In this document: in pieces, positions 19,148 through 28,966 of the stretch
How the letters are laid out: the number at the start of each line of letters is the position of its first letter
Position numbering within the stretch: position 1 is the stretch's first letter
Origin: AEGEAN-183 sp045563675
GTDB taxonomy: Bacteria; Pseudomonadota; Gammaproteobacteria; Magnimaribacterales; Magnimaribacteraceae
DNA length: 64,000 nucleotides
Assembly: GCA_045563675.1 (NCBI GenBank)
Contig: JBJLIX010000002.1
Coordinates: 496,001 to 560,000, forward strand
Direction: 5' to 3'
The notes under the pieces: model-generated
Databases searched by the model: none
What the model was told of the DNA's origin: nothing
What the model saw: the letters and a program-made list of their open reading frames with translations, nothing else
Program-made: the position numbers and the translations under genes

Positions 19148-19620
19148 GCTTTTTTTTCTCTTTCTATAAAAAGAACATAACTTATATAAAGTATTATGCC
19201 TACTGTTATATAGCTATCTGCTAAGTTAAAAACATAGAAGGAGTATTTTTGGTAGAAAATATGTATGAAATCTACAACATAGCCTAAGAAGATTCTATCT
19301 ATTAAATTTCCTAGTCCTCCTGAGAAAATAAATAAGAGGGAAGTTAATTCAAGATTATGACTGTGATTAGTTTTACGAATAAAAATTAATAAATAGATGA
19401 GAATGAAAGTTATAAGGGCTACTAAAACCCATCTCATCAAAGCACCTCCATCATCAAAAAGACTGAAAGCTACTCCTGTGTTATGTATTAGCGTGAAATT
19501 AAGAAATGGTAATAGATTGAAAGATTCACCTAAGAATAAATGTGAAGAAATTAAAAATTTAGAAATTTGATCAAGTCCAACAAAAAAAATGGCTAGAAAA
19601 ATAAAATAATTTTTTTTCAT
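19144..19620 (-). CDS. lspA: Lipoprotein signal peptidase II
   Basis: Inner-membrane aspartyl protease that cleaves prolipoproteins before the lipid-modified cysteine. The 158-residue protein has four membrane segments and the conserved blocks [41 protein letters not shown] and [11 protein letters not shown]. The two catalytic aspartates are in NLIDR and NLADS. It is 2 bp after ileS, as in E. coli. Confidence 0.96.
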   Translation of the reverse strand: MKKNYFIFLAIFFVGLDQISKFLISSHLFLGESFNLLPFLNFTLIHNTGVAFSLFDDGGALMRWVLVALITFILIYLLIFIRKTNHSHNLELTSLLFIFSGGLGNLIDRIFLGYVVDFIHIFYQKYSFYVFNLADSYITVGIILYISYVLFIEREKKA

Positions 19621-19622
19621 AA

Positions 19623-22409
19623 TTAAGCAAAAAGCCTAAGTTCCCCTGTTCCTTCTACATTTTCTATACATCTTTTACATAAAGTTGGATGTTCCTTTGC
19701 CGAACCTACTTCAGGCCTGCTATGCCAACATCTTTCACATTTCTCTTCTTGCGTTTTAGAAATCTTAATTCTTAAACCCTCAATTTCTGTTTTCTCACCT
19801 TCGCCATTTTCAGGTAAAACTTTTGCTTCGGAAGTAATAAATACAAATCTTAATTCTTCAGCAAACTTACTAAGAATTTTTTCTAAATCACTGGAACATA
19901 AGAGTTCAATTTCAGCTTCTAGTGCTGAACCAATTAAACCGTCATTTCTTGAAGATTCGATAACCTTATTTACCTCTGATCTAACATTAAGTACCTTGAC
20001 CCAATCACTTTCAGTAATAGCACCTTCAGAAGAACAAACCCAGTCTTCATACCACTCTGATAAATGTACAGATTCAAGATCTTTGTGATACAAACGCCAA
20101 GCTTCTTCTCCAGTAAAGCTCAAAATTGGAGAGACCCATCGAACTAAAGCTTCAAGAATTTGAAATAAAATTGTCTGACAAGACCTCCTGGCCAATGAAT
20201 CTTCTTTACACGTATATAAGCGGTCCTTAAGTATATCTAAATAAAAACCCCCTAAATCATTCGTACAAAAATTATGAATTTTGTTGAAGGCGGCATGAAA
20301 TTGATAATTATGATAGTCCTCTATTAATTCCTTTTGGAGGTTTTGAGTTTTTATTTCCATATAACGATCTATCTCAGTTAATTCTTTTTCTTCTATGCGT
20401 TTACTTAAATCAAAATCATGAAGATTTCCAAGTAAAAATCTTAAGGTATTCCTGATCCTTCTGTATGTATCTGAAACACCTTCCAGGCGATTTTCAGATA
20501 TAACCATTTCATTCCTGTAATCAGTTGAAGCTATCCATGCTCTTAGAACATCAGCTCCTCGAGAATTCCAGATTTCTTGAGGTGAAATAGTATTTCCTAA
20601 AGATTTAGACATCTTTTCGCCATCTGCATCAATAACAAAACCATGCGTTAATACTCCTTTGTAGGGAGGTGTATCATTCATTGCCATACTGGTTAATAAA
20701 GAAGATTGGAACCACCCTCTATGTTGATCTGAGCCTTCAAGATAAAGATCTGCTGGAAACCCTAGTTCGCTTTCATGCAAAACACATGCATGAGTGACTC
20801 CGGAATCAAACCAAACATCTAGAATATCTGTAATTTTTTCATAATCCTTAAAGTCTTTAATCAAGTCTTCAATTTTTACTTCGTACCAGTACTCTAATCC
20901 CTCTTCTTCAATCTTTTTAGCAATTTCTTCTATAATAAGATCAGTCTCGGGGTGGATCTCTCTAGTCTCTTTATGAATCAAAAGTGGTATTGGAACCCCC
21001 CATGCTCTTTGTCTTGAAATACACCAGTCAGGTCTATCTAACATACTGCCCATGCGAGTTTCACCCCAAGACGGTTCCCAATTAACTGAAGTAATGGCCT
21101 TTTTAGCTTTATTAAGTAAAGAGCCTTCACTCATACCTATAAACCATTGAGGAGTTGCTCTAAACATTAAAGGAGTTTTATGTCTCCAGCAATGAGGATA
21201 ACTATGTTCATAATCGGCTAGACCAAAAAGAGTTTTCTCTTTGCTTAGGACTTCTATTATTTTTTCGTTAGCTTTAAAAGCAAACAGCCCTCCTACATGC
21301 TCTTCATCTGAATTAAATGTGCCATTGTTCTTAACAGGACTAAGAATTTCTAAATCATACTCTTTAGCCGCCGCATAATCTTCTAAGCCATGTCCTGGAG
21401 CAGTATGAACAATCCCTGTGCCCACTTCAGTGGTTACATGCTCTGCCAGTAAAAATTTTGAAGGTCTTTCTAAGTAAGGATGTTTGGCTTCTATTCCCTC
21501 TAACTCAGATCCTTTACAAGTTCCTAGAACTTTGAATTCTTTTATTTCAATTCTTTCCATGGTCATCTCTATTAAATCCTTGCCGACCAGGAGACCAAAT
21601 GTATCGGAATCTTTTTTTACTTGAATTAAACAATAATCGAATTCTGCATTAACTGTAAGAGCTACATTCCCTGGAACTGTCCAAGGTGTGGTAGTCCAGC
21701 TAGCTGCATAGATTGGATATTCTATATCTTCATTGAAAAGACTTTTTATAGTTTTGTTATCTAAAGGAAAGCCGAAATCTATTGAAGGAGAGATTTTATC
21801 TTTGTATTCAACTTCAGCTTCAGCTAAAGCTGAACCACAATCAACACACCAATGCACAGGCTTATCTCCTCTTTTTACATATCCTTTAGAAATTATTTTT
21901 CCTAGTGAACGAACTATGCCAGCTTCAAATTTACTATCCATGGTGAGGTAAGGTTTATCCCAATCACCTATAATTCCTAATCTTTTGAATTCCTGCTTCT
22001 GAACTTCTATTTGCCCTTGCGCATAATCCCTGCAGGCTGTTCTGAATTCACCAACACTTATCTTGTTACCAGCTTTGCCTTTTTTCTTTTCAACATTCAA
22101 TTCGATGGGAAGTCCATGACAATCCCAACCTGGTTTATAAGGTGCATATTTACCACTCAAAGATTGAGATTTAATTACTATATCTTTAAGAGTCTTATTA
22201 ACGGCGTGGCCTATATGAATTGCCCCATTCGCATAAGGAGGTCCGTCATGAAGAATAAACTTTTCTTTACCCTCTCCTTTCTCTTTTAATTTCTTATATA
22301 AGTCTATTTCTTCCCAATAATCCAATAACCCAGGTTCTTTATTGGGCAGATTAGCCTTCATGGCAAACTCAGTTTTAGGTAAATTTAGAGTTTCTTTATA
22401 ATCTTTCAT
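19623..22409 (-). CDS. ileS: Isoleucyl-tRNA synthetase
   Basis: Class I synthetase of 928 residues, full length. It has the HIGH motif in PPYANGAIHIGHAVN near residue 58, an inserted CP1 editing domain (TTPWTVPGNVALTV), and KMSKS in GEKMSKSLGN near residue 600. The C-terminal zinc ribbon has CERCWHSRPEVG and CKRCIENV. It sits between ribF and lspA as in E. coli. Confidence 0.97.
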   Translation of the reverse strand: MKDYKETLNLPKTEFAMKANLPNKEPGLLDYWEEIDLYKKLKEKGEGKEKFILHDGPPYANGAIHIGHAVNKTLKDIVIKSQSLSGKYAPYKPGWDCHGLPIELNVEKKKGKAGNKISVGEFRTACRDYAQGQIEVQKQEFKRLGIIGDWDKPYLTMDSKFEAGIVRSLGKIISKGYVKRGDKPVHWCVDCGSALAEAEVEYKDKISPSIDFGFPLDNKTIKSLFNEDIEYPIYAASWTTTPWTVPGNVALTVNAEFDYCLIQVKKDSDTFGLLVGKDLIEMTMERIEIKEFKVLGTCKGSELEGIEAKHPYLERPSKFLLAEHVTTEVGTGIVHTAPGHGLEDYAAAKEYDLEILSPVKNNGTFNSDEEHVGGLFAFKANEKIIEVLSKEKTLFGLADYEHSYPHCWRHKTPLMFRATPQWFIGMSEGSLLNKAKKAITSVNWEPSWGETRMGSMLDRPDWCISRQRAWGVPIPLLIHKETREIHPETDLIIEEIAKKIEEEGLEYWYEVKIEDLIKDFKDYEKITDILDVWFDSGVTHACVLHESELGFPADLYLEGSDQHRGWFQSSLLTSMAMNDTPPYKGVLTHGFVIDADGEKMSKSLGNTISPQEIWNSRGADVLRAWIASTDYRNEMVISENRLEGVSDTYRRIRNTLRFLLGNLHDFDLSKRIEEKELTEIDRYMEIKTQNLQKELIEDYHNYQFHAAFNKIHNFCTNDLGGFYLDILKDRLYTCKEDSLARRSCQTILFQILEALVRWVSPILSFTGEEAWRLYHKDLESVHLSEWYEDWVCSSEGAITESDWVKVLNVRSEVNKVIESSRNDGLIGSALEAEIELLCSSDLEKILSKFAEELRFVFITSEAKVLPENGEGEKTEIEGLRIKISKTQEEKCERCWHSRPEVGSAKEHPTLCKRCIENVEGTGELRLFA

Positions 22410-22427
22410 GATAAATTTTTTTGCACT

Positions 22428-23375
22428 TTATACGAAATAACTCTCAGCAGTAGAAATATCTTTAAAAATCTGCTTTTTTAAGGCTTCTAAATTTTCAAAT
22501 TTCTTTTCATCCCTTACTTTCTTTACAAATTCTACAGTTAATCGTTTTCCATAAATATTTTCTGAGAAATTTAACAGATGAACCTCTAAGACGGGAGACT
22601 CTCCACCAACTGTAGGCCTAATACCCATATTGGCTATTCCCTTCAATTCCATAGAATCTAGCAAAGCTTTAACTACATATACCCCTGATATAGGTAATTT
22701 ATTCTTTGGAAGCCATAAATTGGCTGTTGGTATTCCAAGCTTACCTCCTAACTGGTTCCCATAGACTACTTTTCCTGAATAGGTAAAGGGCCTACCAAGT
22801 AATTCAGCTGCCATTTCGAAATTATTCTTAGTAAGTGCTTCTCTGATTCTAGTACTACTTACTCTCTCACCATCGATTTCAAAAGTTTTAGTATTAGAAA
22901 CCTCTATTCCATTGTTGCTGCCCCAATTCTTAAGAAGATCAAAATCTCCTTCGCGGTTTGCACCAAATCTAAAATCATCGCCAATAATGAGCTTTTTTAT
23001 CTGGAGTCTTAACAAGATTGTATTAAGGAAATCCTCAGGCGTCATGGACCTTAATTGATTGTTGAATTTTAGAAAAAAAGAAAACTCTACTCCGTGCTCT
23101 CTCATTTTTCTCACCTTCTCTTGCCATGGAAAAATCCTAGGTGGTTTAGTTGCTTCCAATCCTGCTGCTTCAGCAAAAAATTCTTGAGCGTGAGGCTCAG
23201 TAAATATAATGAGCTTTTTAAGTGAATCTGATTCTGCTTTTTTTTGCATTGTGTTCAGAATTTGTTGATGTCCAAGATGAAGTCCATCAAAGTTTCCTAT
23301 GGTTGCTACTGTAGAAACATTTGGGAAATTTGATCTGAAAAGGTCTATGTTATTTATCCCTCTAATTAAATACAT
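22428..23375 (-). CDS. ribF: Bifunctional riboflavin kinase/FAD synthetase
   Basis: Makes FMN and then FAD from riboflavin. The N-terminal adenylyltransferase domain (about 1-180) has the nucleotidyltransferase motif TIGNFDGLHLGHQQIL, DDFRFGANREGD and the STRIREAL motif. The C-terminal kinase domain (about 190-310) has GNQLGGKLGIPTANLW and GIRPTVGG. Length is 315 residues, normal for the family. It supplies FAD for enzymes such as SdhA and the 51-kb oxidoreductase. Confidence 0.95.
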   Translation of the reverse strand: MYLIRGINNIDLFRSNFPNVSTVATIGNFDGLHLGHQQILNTMQKKAESDSLKKLIIFTEPHAQEFFAEAAGLEATKPPRIFPWQEKVRKMREHGVEFSFFLKFNNQLRSMTPEDFLNTILLRLQIKKLIIGDDFRFGANREGDFDLLKNWGSNNGIEVSNTKTFEIDGERVSSTRIREALTKNNFEMAAELLGRPFTYSGKVVYGNQLGGKLGIPTANLWLPKNKLPISGVYVVKALLDSMELKGIANMGIRPTVGGESPVLEVHLLNFSENIYGKRLTVEFVKKVRDEKKFENLEALKKQIFKDISTAESYFV

Positions 23376-23377
23376 AA

Positions 23378-24958
23378 TTACCCTCTTAGATGAGCTAGTC
23401 TAAGTCCTAAGACCCATAGCACAATAAGATATCCAACTAAACTTGTTACTATCACTAGAAAGAGCTTTAGAAAGCGTTCTATTTGCTCTAACTGCCTCCA
23501 ATCGGAAGTTTCTATATTCATTAAATTCACAATTAAACCCATCACTAAACAAGCAATTAAAATTCTTGCTATAAAAAAAAGCCATCCTTCCTGGATCTCA
23601 TAAATTTTATTTTTTAATAAAATAAACAGCAATATTATTATGCTGAAATATGCAGCAATAGAACTAGCCATTGCAAGACCTACGTGGTTTAAACCTATAT
23701 AGAAAGCTAAAAACCAAGCTAAGAAGGCATTAACTAGCATTGAAGCTGCAGCTACTTTTAGAGGAGTTTGAGGATCCTGGCGAGCAAAAAAACTAGGAGT
23801 TAGGACTTTAATCAACATGAAGGCTATCAGTCCTAAGGCTAGTGCAATAAGGCTATATGAAGCTTGTGCAGTATCAATGGCCAAAAATTCGCCCCTTTCA
23901 AATAAAGTGAGAATAATGGGCTCAGATAATATTACTAAGCCTAAGATAGAAGGAACCCCTATTAAGACAACTAACCTTAAAGACCAATCCATTGTCTTTG
24001 AGAACCCACCTTTATCAGAATTTTGATAAAGAGATGACAACCTAGGGAGTATTACGGTTCCGATAGCAATTGCAAAAATACCTAGAGGTAACTGCATTAA
24101 TCTATCTGATACATATAACCATGTAGGACTTCCTGTAGGCAAGAATGAAGCTAAAATAGTGTCAACAAGCATATTTATTTGACTAACTCCACCTGCTATA
24201 ACTCCAGGAACCATCAAATAAAGAACTTTCCTTACACCGGGATGTTTTAAGTTAAGAGAGAAGGATGGAAATAACTTAAGTTTAATTAAGGGATAAATTT
24301 GTATCGAAACTTGTATTAAACCTGCTGCAAACATCCCCCAAGCTATTGCATATATGGGCACTTCGTACATGGGGGCTATCCATATTGCAGTAACTACTAA
24401 TGACAAGTTATAAAAAACGGGTGTTAAAGCAGGCACAGAAAATTTTCCATACGTATTCATTATGGAACCAGAAAAGGCTACCAAGGAGACAAGAAGAAGA
24501 TAAGGAAATGTTATTCTTAAAATATCCGTTGCAAGTTCATTCTTAATAGGTTCTGAGTAGAAACCAGGAGCAAAAATAAATACGAATGCAGGTGTAGCAA
24601 TAAGCACTATCAGTGTTAAAAGAATTAATGCTGAAGAAAGGACACCAAAAATATTATTAATTAAAACCTTTATTTCTGCTTCATTATTTTCTTCTTTGTA
24701 TTCAGAGAGAACTGGGACAAAAGCTTGATTAAATGCTCCTTCAGCAAATATCCTACGAAAAACATTAGGTATTTTAGTTATAACTACATAGGCATCTAAA
24801 GCAACCCCTGCTCCTAGGAGAGATGTGAATACTATATCTCTAAGTAAGCCAAGGATTCTAGAAATAAAAGTCCAGAAACTAACTATGCCTGAACTGGCTA
24901 ATAGCTTTAAAGAGTTTAGATTTGTTTTAGTTTCTAGTTTATTTGAATTCAGGTTCAA
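23378..24958 (-). CDS. murJ: Lipid II flippase MurJ
   Basis: Polytopic inner-membrane protein of 526 residues with about 14 helices that moves lipid II outward for peptidoglycan synthesis. Family motifs include [17 protein letters not shown] near residue 38 and [21 protein letters not shown] near residue 64, with charged residues inside the cavity helices. It overlaps the msrB stop by 4 nt and is followed by ribF, a known gammaproteobacterial order. Confidence 0.95.
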   Translation of the reverse strand: MNLNSNKLETKTNLNSLKLLASSGIVSFWTFISRILGLLRDIVFTSLLGAGVALDAYVVITKIPNVFRRIFAEGAFNQAFVPVLSEYKEENNEAEIKVLINNIFGVLSSALILLTLIVLIATPAFVFIFAPGFYSEPIKNELATDILRITFPYLLLVSLVAFSGSIMNTYGKFSVPALTPVFYNLSLVVTAIWIAPMYEVPIYAIAWGMFAAGLIQVSIQIYPLIKLKLFPSFSLNLKHPGVRKVLYLMVPGVIAGGVSQINMLVDTILASFLPTGSPTWLYVSDRLMQLPLGIFAIAIGTVILPRLSSLYQNSDKGGFSKTMDWSLRLVVLIGVPSILGLVILSEPIILTLFERGEFLAIDTAQASYSLIALALGLIAFMLIKVLTPSFFARQDPQTPLKVAAASMLVNAFLAWFLAFYIGLNHVGLAMASSIAAYFSIIILLFILLKNKIYEIQEGWLFFIARILIACLVMGLIVNLMNIETSDWRQLEQIERFLKLFLVIVTSLVGYLIVLWVLGLRLAHLRG

Positions 24959-25347
24959 TCCTCTTCTGCTCTCTTTGGTTTTAAGTCTAAAGAAACCGAA
25001 TTTATACAGTACCTAAGACCAGTAGGCTGTGGGCCATCAGGAAATACATGACCTAGATGAGCTTTGCATTCTTGACAATGGACTTCAATTCTTCGCATTC
25101 CCACAGAAAGATCTTCCTGCTCTTCTATACTTCTTTCTGTAGCTGGTTCCCAGAAACTTGGCCATCCAGTTCCTGAATCAAATTTAGAGGAAGAACTAAA
25201 TAATTCGGCTCCACAACAAATACAATTATAGGATCCTTCTGTCTTTGTATCATTATACTTGCCACTAAATGCAGGTTCAGTTCCCTGCTCTTGAGTTACA
25301 TAATGTTGTTCCGGGGTCAGGTCTTTCTTTTCTTTTTCATCACTCAT
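24955..25347 (-). CDS. msrB: Peptide-methionine (R)-S-oxide reductase
   Basis: Repairs the R-epimer of methionine sulfoxide. The 130-residue protein has the two zinc pairs (CICCGAEL and [12 protein letters not shown]), the substrate motif [10 protein letters not shown], and the catalytic cysteine in [11 protein letters not shown] near the C-terminus. It is a stand-alone cytoplasmic MsrB without a signal peptide or MsrA fusion. It lies 5 bp downstream of the desaturase gene. Confidence 0.95.
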   Translation of the reverse strand: MSDEKEKKDLTPEQHYVTQEQGTEPAFSGKYNDTKTEGSYNCICCGAELFSSSSKFDSGTGWPSFWEPATERSIEEQEDLSVGMRRIEVHCQECKAHLGHVFPDGPQPTGLRYCINSVSLDLKPKRAEED

Positions 25348-25352
25348 AAAAA

Positions 25353-26276
25353 TTATCCTGAGGTGGCTTTTTTAAGAACAGAAAAGTAAGAGTTTTCAAT
25401 ACATAAACTATCCTTGAAAGAAGCTTTATTTAACATTTCATGGGCTTTCGGCAGGTTATACCAAGGGCAATTCGTGAATAGATGATGCTCTAGATGGAAA
25501 TTTACTCTATGAGGCACCATTAAATACCTAATAAGCAAAGAAGCCTTTGTTGTTCTTGTATTGTTAAGATTAGTCTTTCCAGGTGTAACAGAATGCTCAG
25601 CTATATTTCTTATCCTAACTATTAGACTGTAATAAGTGAAAGCTGGAATCCACCAAAGGAGAAAGTAAAGAGACCAATGAGAAAGGTAAGAGATGATAAT
25701 AAAAAGAATTATATTTGTTATTAGAAATCCACTTATCTTATCCAGAATTTTTTTTACCCTACCGATTGTATTTTCATCCTGACTAGAAAAGATGGATTTG
25801 AGAGCTATAGAATATCTTTTAAAACCTGTACGCCCTGTTAGATCTCTAAAAACTTTCCTACGAAAACTTGCTTTTGTAATAGGAAAAGGGGCACTTAAAC
25901 TAATATCAGGATCATTATCCGTTTCCGTAAACCTATGATGCGCAAGGTGGTAAGGTCTATAAGGTCTGTTATCGGAGAAAATTGGAAAGGCACAAAACCA
26001 CTGAGCAGAAAAGTCATTTAAATTATCATTAGAAAACAATAAATTATGAGCTGCATCATGAGCAAGAACAGATAAAGCAAATTGACGACTTCCTATAACA
26101 ATTACAGCTAATAGGAAAGTCAAAATATTTGGGAAATAATAAAATAATAGAAACGCAGAAAAAATCTGCGCCCAATTAAAAGGTATCGAAATGAAGTTAA
26201 TCCAATCTCTTTTTTTTCTTATTTCCTTTAACTCTTCTTTTGAAAGAAGGTCAGATGGCTTGTAATCTCTTTCCAT
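25353..26276 (-). CDS. Membrane fatty acid desaturase family protein
   Basis: Di-iron membrane desaturase/hydroxylase of 307 residues. It has the three histidine boxes: HDAAH near residue 74, HLAHH near 109 and HLEHH near 262, with hydrophobic segments between them. Substrate and regiochemistry cannot be assigned; it could act on lipid acyl chains or on a carotenoid-like substrate. It begins the desaturase-msrB-murJ-ribF-ileS-lspA-ispH run. It has no lipid-synthesis genes beside it. Confidence 0.85.
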   Translation of the reverse strand: MERDYKPSDLLSKEELKEIRKKRDWINFISIPFNWAQIFSAFLLFYYFPNILTFLLAVIVIGSRQFALSVLAHDAAHNLLFSNDNLNDFSAQWFCAFPIFSDNRPYRPYHLAHHRFTETDNDPDISLSAPFPITKASFRRKVFRDLTGRTGFKRYSIALKSIFSSQDENTIGRVKKILDKISGFLITNIILFIIISYLSHWSLYFLLWWIPAFTYYSLIVRIRNIAEHSVTPGKTNLNNTRTTKASLLIRYLMVPHRVNFHLEHHLFTNCPWYNLPKAHEMLNKASFKDSLCIENSYFSVLKKATSG

Positions 26277-26352
26277 TAAACCTATCTCCTAAGGTTGATT
26301 ATATATAAGGTTTAGTAAAAGGGATATTTACATGGGTCTAGGGGTAATAAGA

Positions 26353-26375
26353 AAACGGCCACAAAGTGGCCGTTT
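26353..26375 (-). terminator. Rho-independent terminator after secreted paralogue 1
   Basis: Perfect 10-bp stem AAACGGCCAC/GTGGCCGTTT with a 3-nt loop. On the minus strand it is followed by TCTTATT. It lies 19 bp after the paralogue 1 stop codon, separating it from the desaturase operon. Confidence 0.85.
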
Positions 26376-26393
26376 CTGTAAGGATTTAGTCTT

Positions 26394-27149
26394 TTATTCT
26401 GACGATACTAACCTCATATTCTCCGAAGAATAGATTCTTGGAGCATCGCAATTCAAGATACTCTCTGGTCTTGTATCAGCTCTCATAGCTGCTAAGCTGT
26501 TATCTCTTCCTCTTCCGTACTCTTCCATAGAGCTGTAAGAGATAGCAAGTAAGAAGTCATGTTCATAGGAGGTAGGAGATCCAGCTCCAGGCCACCATCG
26601 CCACACTCCTCCTTCAAATCCGTTTTTATCATTATATTCATTCCATGCTTTATCACTTTCAGCTAAATCAAGTCCGGTTTTACCTTCTTTAAAAGAACAA
26701 TTTGATACCGACAGATATCCTTTTTGTCCTTCTTTAGACGGGTTTTTTGGTGCTCTTGCCTCAATCACCCCATACAAAGCTTGTCCATCACAGTCAGTAA
26801 CCTTTTCCCATTTAGCACCAATGCTTTCAGCACCAGTTGCTTGCCACTCATCTTGAGTACGGCCCATTGAAGCAGCGTCAGGACTAAAACCAAGCCAGGC
26901 AAAATCAAATTCTACATCTTGGTTGGAAGTATAAAGTGGAGTTATAACCCAAGCGCTATAAGGGGCACTAAAGTTTTTATCCGCATTATCTTTCCACTGT
27001 GCAATTACTCTTTTTGCACTATCCATATCATTTCCTTTAGTAAATTTGCATTGCAAAGCTTCCATTGTGAAAGCTTCAGGAAAGTGATTATCACTAAACC
27101 CTATACTTAAGAAAGAGGACATTAAAAACAATAATATTATTTTTTTCAT
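26394..27149 (-). CDS. Secreted protein of unknown function, paralogue 1 of 3
   Basis: Not a family I recognise. The 251-residue protein has a signal peptide (about 1-19) followed by SDNHFPEA. The mature part looks like two homologous halves of about 105 residues. Each begins with a cysteine strand (QCKFTKG, NCSFKEG), has a tryptophan-containing helix (IAQWKDN, KAWNEYN) and a DFAW/DFLL segment, and ends with another cysteine (TDCDG, LNCDA). One disulfide per half would suit periplasmic oxidation. The pattern recalls dimeric alpha/beta barrel folds. It has its own terminator and an upstream box shared with paralogue 3. Confidence 0.75.
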   Translation of the reverse strand: MKKIILLFLMSSFLSIGFSDNHFPEAFTMEALQCKFTKGNDMDSAKRVIAQWKDNADKNFSAPYSAWVITPLYTSNQDVEFDFAWLGFSPDAASMGRTQDEWQATGAESIGAKWEKVTDCDGQALYGVIEARAPKNPSKEGQKGYLSVSNCSFKEGKTGLDLAESDKAWNEYNDKNGFEGGVWRWWPGAGSPTSYEHDFLLAISYSSMEEYGRGRDNSLAAMRADTRPESILNCDAPRIYSSENMRLVSSE

Positions 27150-27180
27150 AATTATCTCCTAGAAAAATTTTTTTCGTCTT

Positions 27181-27195
27181 TACCTTAGCACAAGA
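27181..27195 (-). promoter_or_regulatory. Conserved box upstream of secreted paralogue 1
   Basis: The minus strand reads TCTTGTGCTAAGGTA, ending about 31 nt before the ATG. It matches the box before paralogue 3 at 14 of 15 bases. The TGTGCTAAGGT part could be an extended -10 element (TG, n, TAAGGT). Confidence 0.5.
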
Positions 27196-27263
27196 GAAAG
27201 TCTCAATGCGACAAATTAGTAATCTTTAGTTTAGTCTTCCATTCTTTATGATTTCATAAAAAA

Positions 27264-27285
27264 ACGGCTATCAATAGATAGCCGT
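27264..27285 (-). terminator. Rho-independent terminator after secreted paralogues 3-2
   Basis: Perfect 9-bp stem ACGGCTATC/GATAGCCGT with a 4-nt loop, followed on the minus strand by a run of seven T residues. It ends the two-gene unit of paralogues 3 and 2. Confidence 0.88.
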
Positions 27286-27315
27286 CTTAATTTAGAATTT
27301 ACTTTTCCTTATCTG

Positions 27316-28068
27316 CTATTCTGGATTGTAGCCCCCTACATAAGTAGATCTGTATATTCTAGGCGTGTCGCACGAGGCTAACTCTCCATATAAGCTCGCA
27401 CTATAAGCACCTGCACCAGTTACAAGCTTGTCCACATCACTGCCCCATTCTTTAAAAGAAGGACTTACAAATACCTGTAGATAATCATATGGGTTGTTTA
27501 TTCCACTTCCTGAACCTGGAAGCCACCTCATAAGAAGCCCATTGGAGAATCCGTTCTCATCTAAGTAGGCATTCCACTTTGCGTCTGCAGCTAAGAATTG
27601 CTCATTTGTAGCTCCCTCTTCTAAATTACAACCTGAAACAGTCATAAAGCCATCACTAAATGGCTCAGCTGGAGGTCTTGCTACATAAACGTAATACATT
27701 GCATGCACACCACAATCCTCAACAGAGTCAAACTTAGATTGTAATCTAGAGCCATTTGCCAACCATTCGTCCTGAATAGTTCCCATGTCTTCATAGTTAT
27801 TACTAAAACCAATCCATCCATGAGTAAAATCAAAATCATTTTTGTTCTGAAAAACACTTGTCATTTGCCAAGCATTATATTGAACTGATAAGTTTCCTGA
27901 TTCTGCCCATTTAGCCCACTCTGCATTAACCCTATTAACATCGTCTAAAGTCCTGCCTTCTTTAACATTACATTGGAAAGATTCCATCACTGAATAATTT
28001 GGTAAATGGTTGTCGGCAATAATAGAAAATGAATAAAAAATGCTAAGTAATAATATTATTTTTTTCAT
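27316..28068 (-). CDS. Secreted protein of unknown function, paralogue 2 of 3
   Basis: Same family as its neighbours: 250 residues, signal peptide then ADNHLPNY. The four cysteine positions are kept (QCNVKEG, EDCGVH, GCNLEEG, ASCDTPR). Shared segments include YNAWQMTSVF, GWIGFSNNYEDMGTIQDEW, KWNAYLDENGFSNG and RWLPGSGSG, and it ends with an RIYRS-type motif. It lies 14 bp after paralogue 3 and probably shares its transcript. Function unknown; no catalytic motif is evident. Confidence 0.75.
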   Translation of the reverse strand: MKKIILLLSIFYSFSIIADNHLPNYSVMESFQCNVKEGRTLDDVNRVNAEWAKWAESGNLSVQYNAWQMTSVFQNKNDFDFTHGWIGFSNNYEDMGTIQDEWLANGSRLQSKFDSVEDCGVHAMYYVYVARPPAEPFSDGFMTVSGCNLEEGATNEQFLAADAKWNAYLDENGFSNGLLMRWLPGSGSGINNPYDYLQVFVSPSFKEWGSDVDKLVTGAGAYSASLYGELASCDTPRIYRSTYVGGYNPE

Positions 28069-28082
28069 AACAGTCCTTATCT

Positions 28083-28844
28083 TTAATTAGCTGGGATAGG
28101 TTTAACATTTATACTTTGGTAAACCCTGTTAGTATCACAAGTCATCAAGTCTCCATATATTGAAGCTTGAACTAAACCCCCGCCTCCATTTACAAATGCA
28201 TCAGCTCCCCTACCCCATTCGGCATTAGAAGAAGAACCTCCAACGGCTAAGAAATCAAAAGTAATATCATTTGAAGTTCCAGAACCCGGGTACCATCTTG
28301 AAGAACCTTGATTTGAATTTATAGAATCTAGATATTCATTCCATTTCTTATCAGCTGCCAGCACATCTTCCCTGGTAACTCCTTCATTTAACGTACACGC
28401 ACTAAAAGTTAAATTTCCATTAGGAGTAGGATTTGGCGACTGCCTTGTCATTTCCCACCCCCAAAGAGTGTGATCTTTACAAGTGCTAACTTTATCAAAT
28501 TTGGCTTGTAACCTTTGTCCTTTAGAAGCCATTTCATCTTGTACAGTGCCTAAATCTTCAAATGATGTTGATATTCCAATCCAAGCCACGTCGTTAGTTG
28601 TTGAATCGCTATTTACGTAAGTTGGAACTAAAACCCAAGCAGCATAAGGTTTTGAAAAGTTGTTTTCCGTCCATCTATTCCATTCTTCAGCTACTCTTAA
28701 TAAGTCATCAAGACCTTGTCCTTCATTGTACTTACATCCAAAAACCTCTACAGGGTAGAAAGTAGGTGCATGATTATCTGAGTAAGAAAATGAACTAAAC
28801 CAGAATAAAGAAGAGAGGAATAGTAATTTTAAAAATTGTGTCAT
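28083..28844 (-). CDS. Secreted protein of unknown function, paralogue 3 of 3
   Basis: The 253-residue family member is first in the paralogue 3-2 unit. It has a signal peptide, then SDNHAPTF; cysteines in GCKYNEG, STCKDH, ACTLNEG and TCDTNR; and the shared AAWVLVPTY, AWIGISTSFEDLGTVQDE and RWYPGSGTS segments. The leader carries the box at 28869-28883 and a GTAGTT/AACTAC inverted repeat just before the ribosome site. Divergence among the three copies is substantial, so the duplications are not recent. Confidence 0.75.
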   Translation of the reverse strand: MTQFLKLLFLSSLFWFSSFSYSDNHAPTFYPVEVFGCKYNEGQGLDDLLRVAEEWNRWTENNFSKPYAAWVLVPTYVNSDSTTNDVAWIGISTSFEDLGTVQDEMASKGQRLQAKFDKVSTCKDHTLWGWEMTRQSPNPTPNGNLTFSACTLNEGVTREDVLAADKKWNEYLDSINSNQGSSRWYPGSGTSNDITFDFLAVGGSSSNAEWGRGADAFVNGGGGLVQASIYGDLMTCDTNRVYQSINVKPIPAN

Positions 28845-28855
28845 AAAAAGTCTCC

Positions 28856-28871
28856 GTAGTTTTTAAACTAC
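28856..28871 (-). promoter_or_regulatory. Inverted repeat in the leader of secreted paralogue 3
   Basis: A 16-bp sequence made of GTAGTT and AACTAC arms around four bases, lying between the upstream box and the ribosome site of paralogue 3. It could form a small mRNA hairpin or be an operator. It is absent from the paralogue 1 leader. Confidence 0.35.
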
Positions 28872-28883
28872 CTTATCACAAGA
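28869..28883 (-). promoter_or_regulatory. Conserved box upstream of secreted paralogue 3
   Basis: The minus strand reads TCTTGTGATAAGGTA, about 24 nt before the ATG. It is nearly identical to the box before paralogue 1, while the flanking sequence differs. This suggests a shared promoter or regulator site. Confidence 0.5.
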
Positions 28884-28966
28884 AAACTGTTAAATGTGAC
28901 TGTTTTTTTAAAAGACATGGTTTAGATACTTTAGTGTTGTTTTAACTAAAAATATATACTAAGTTA

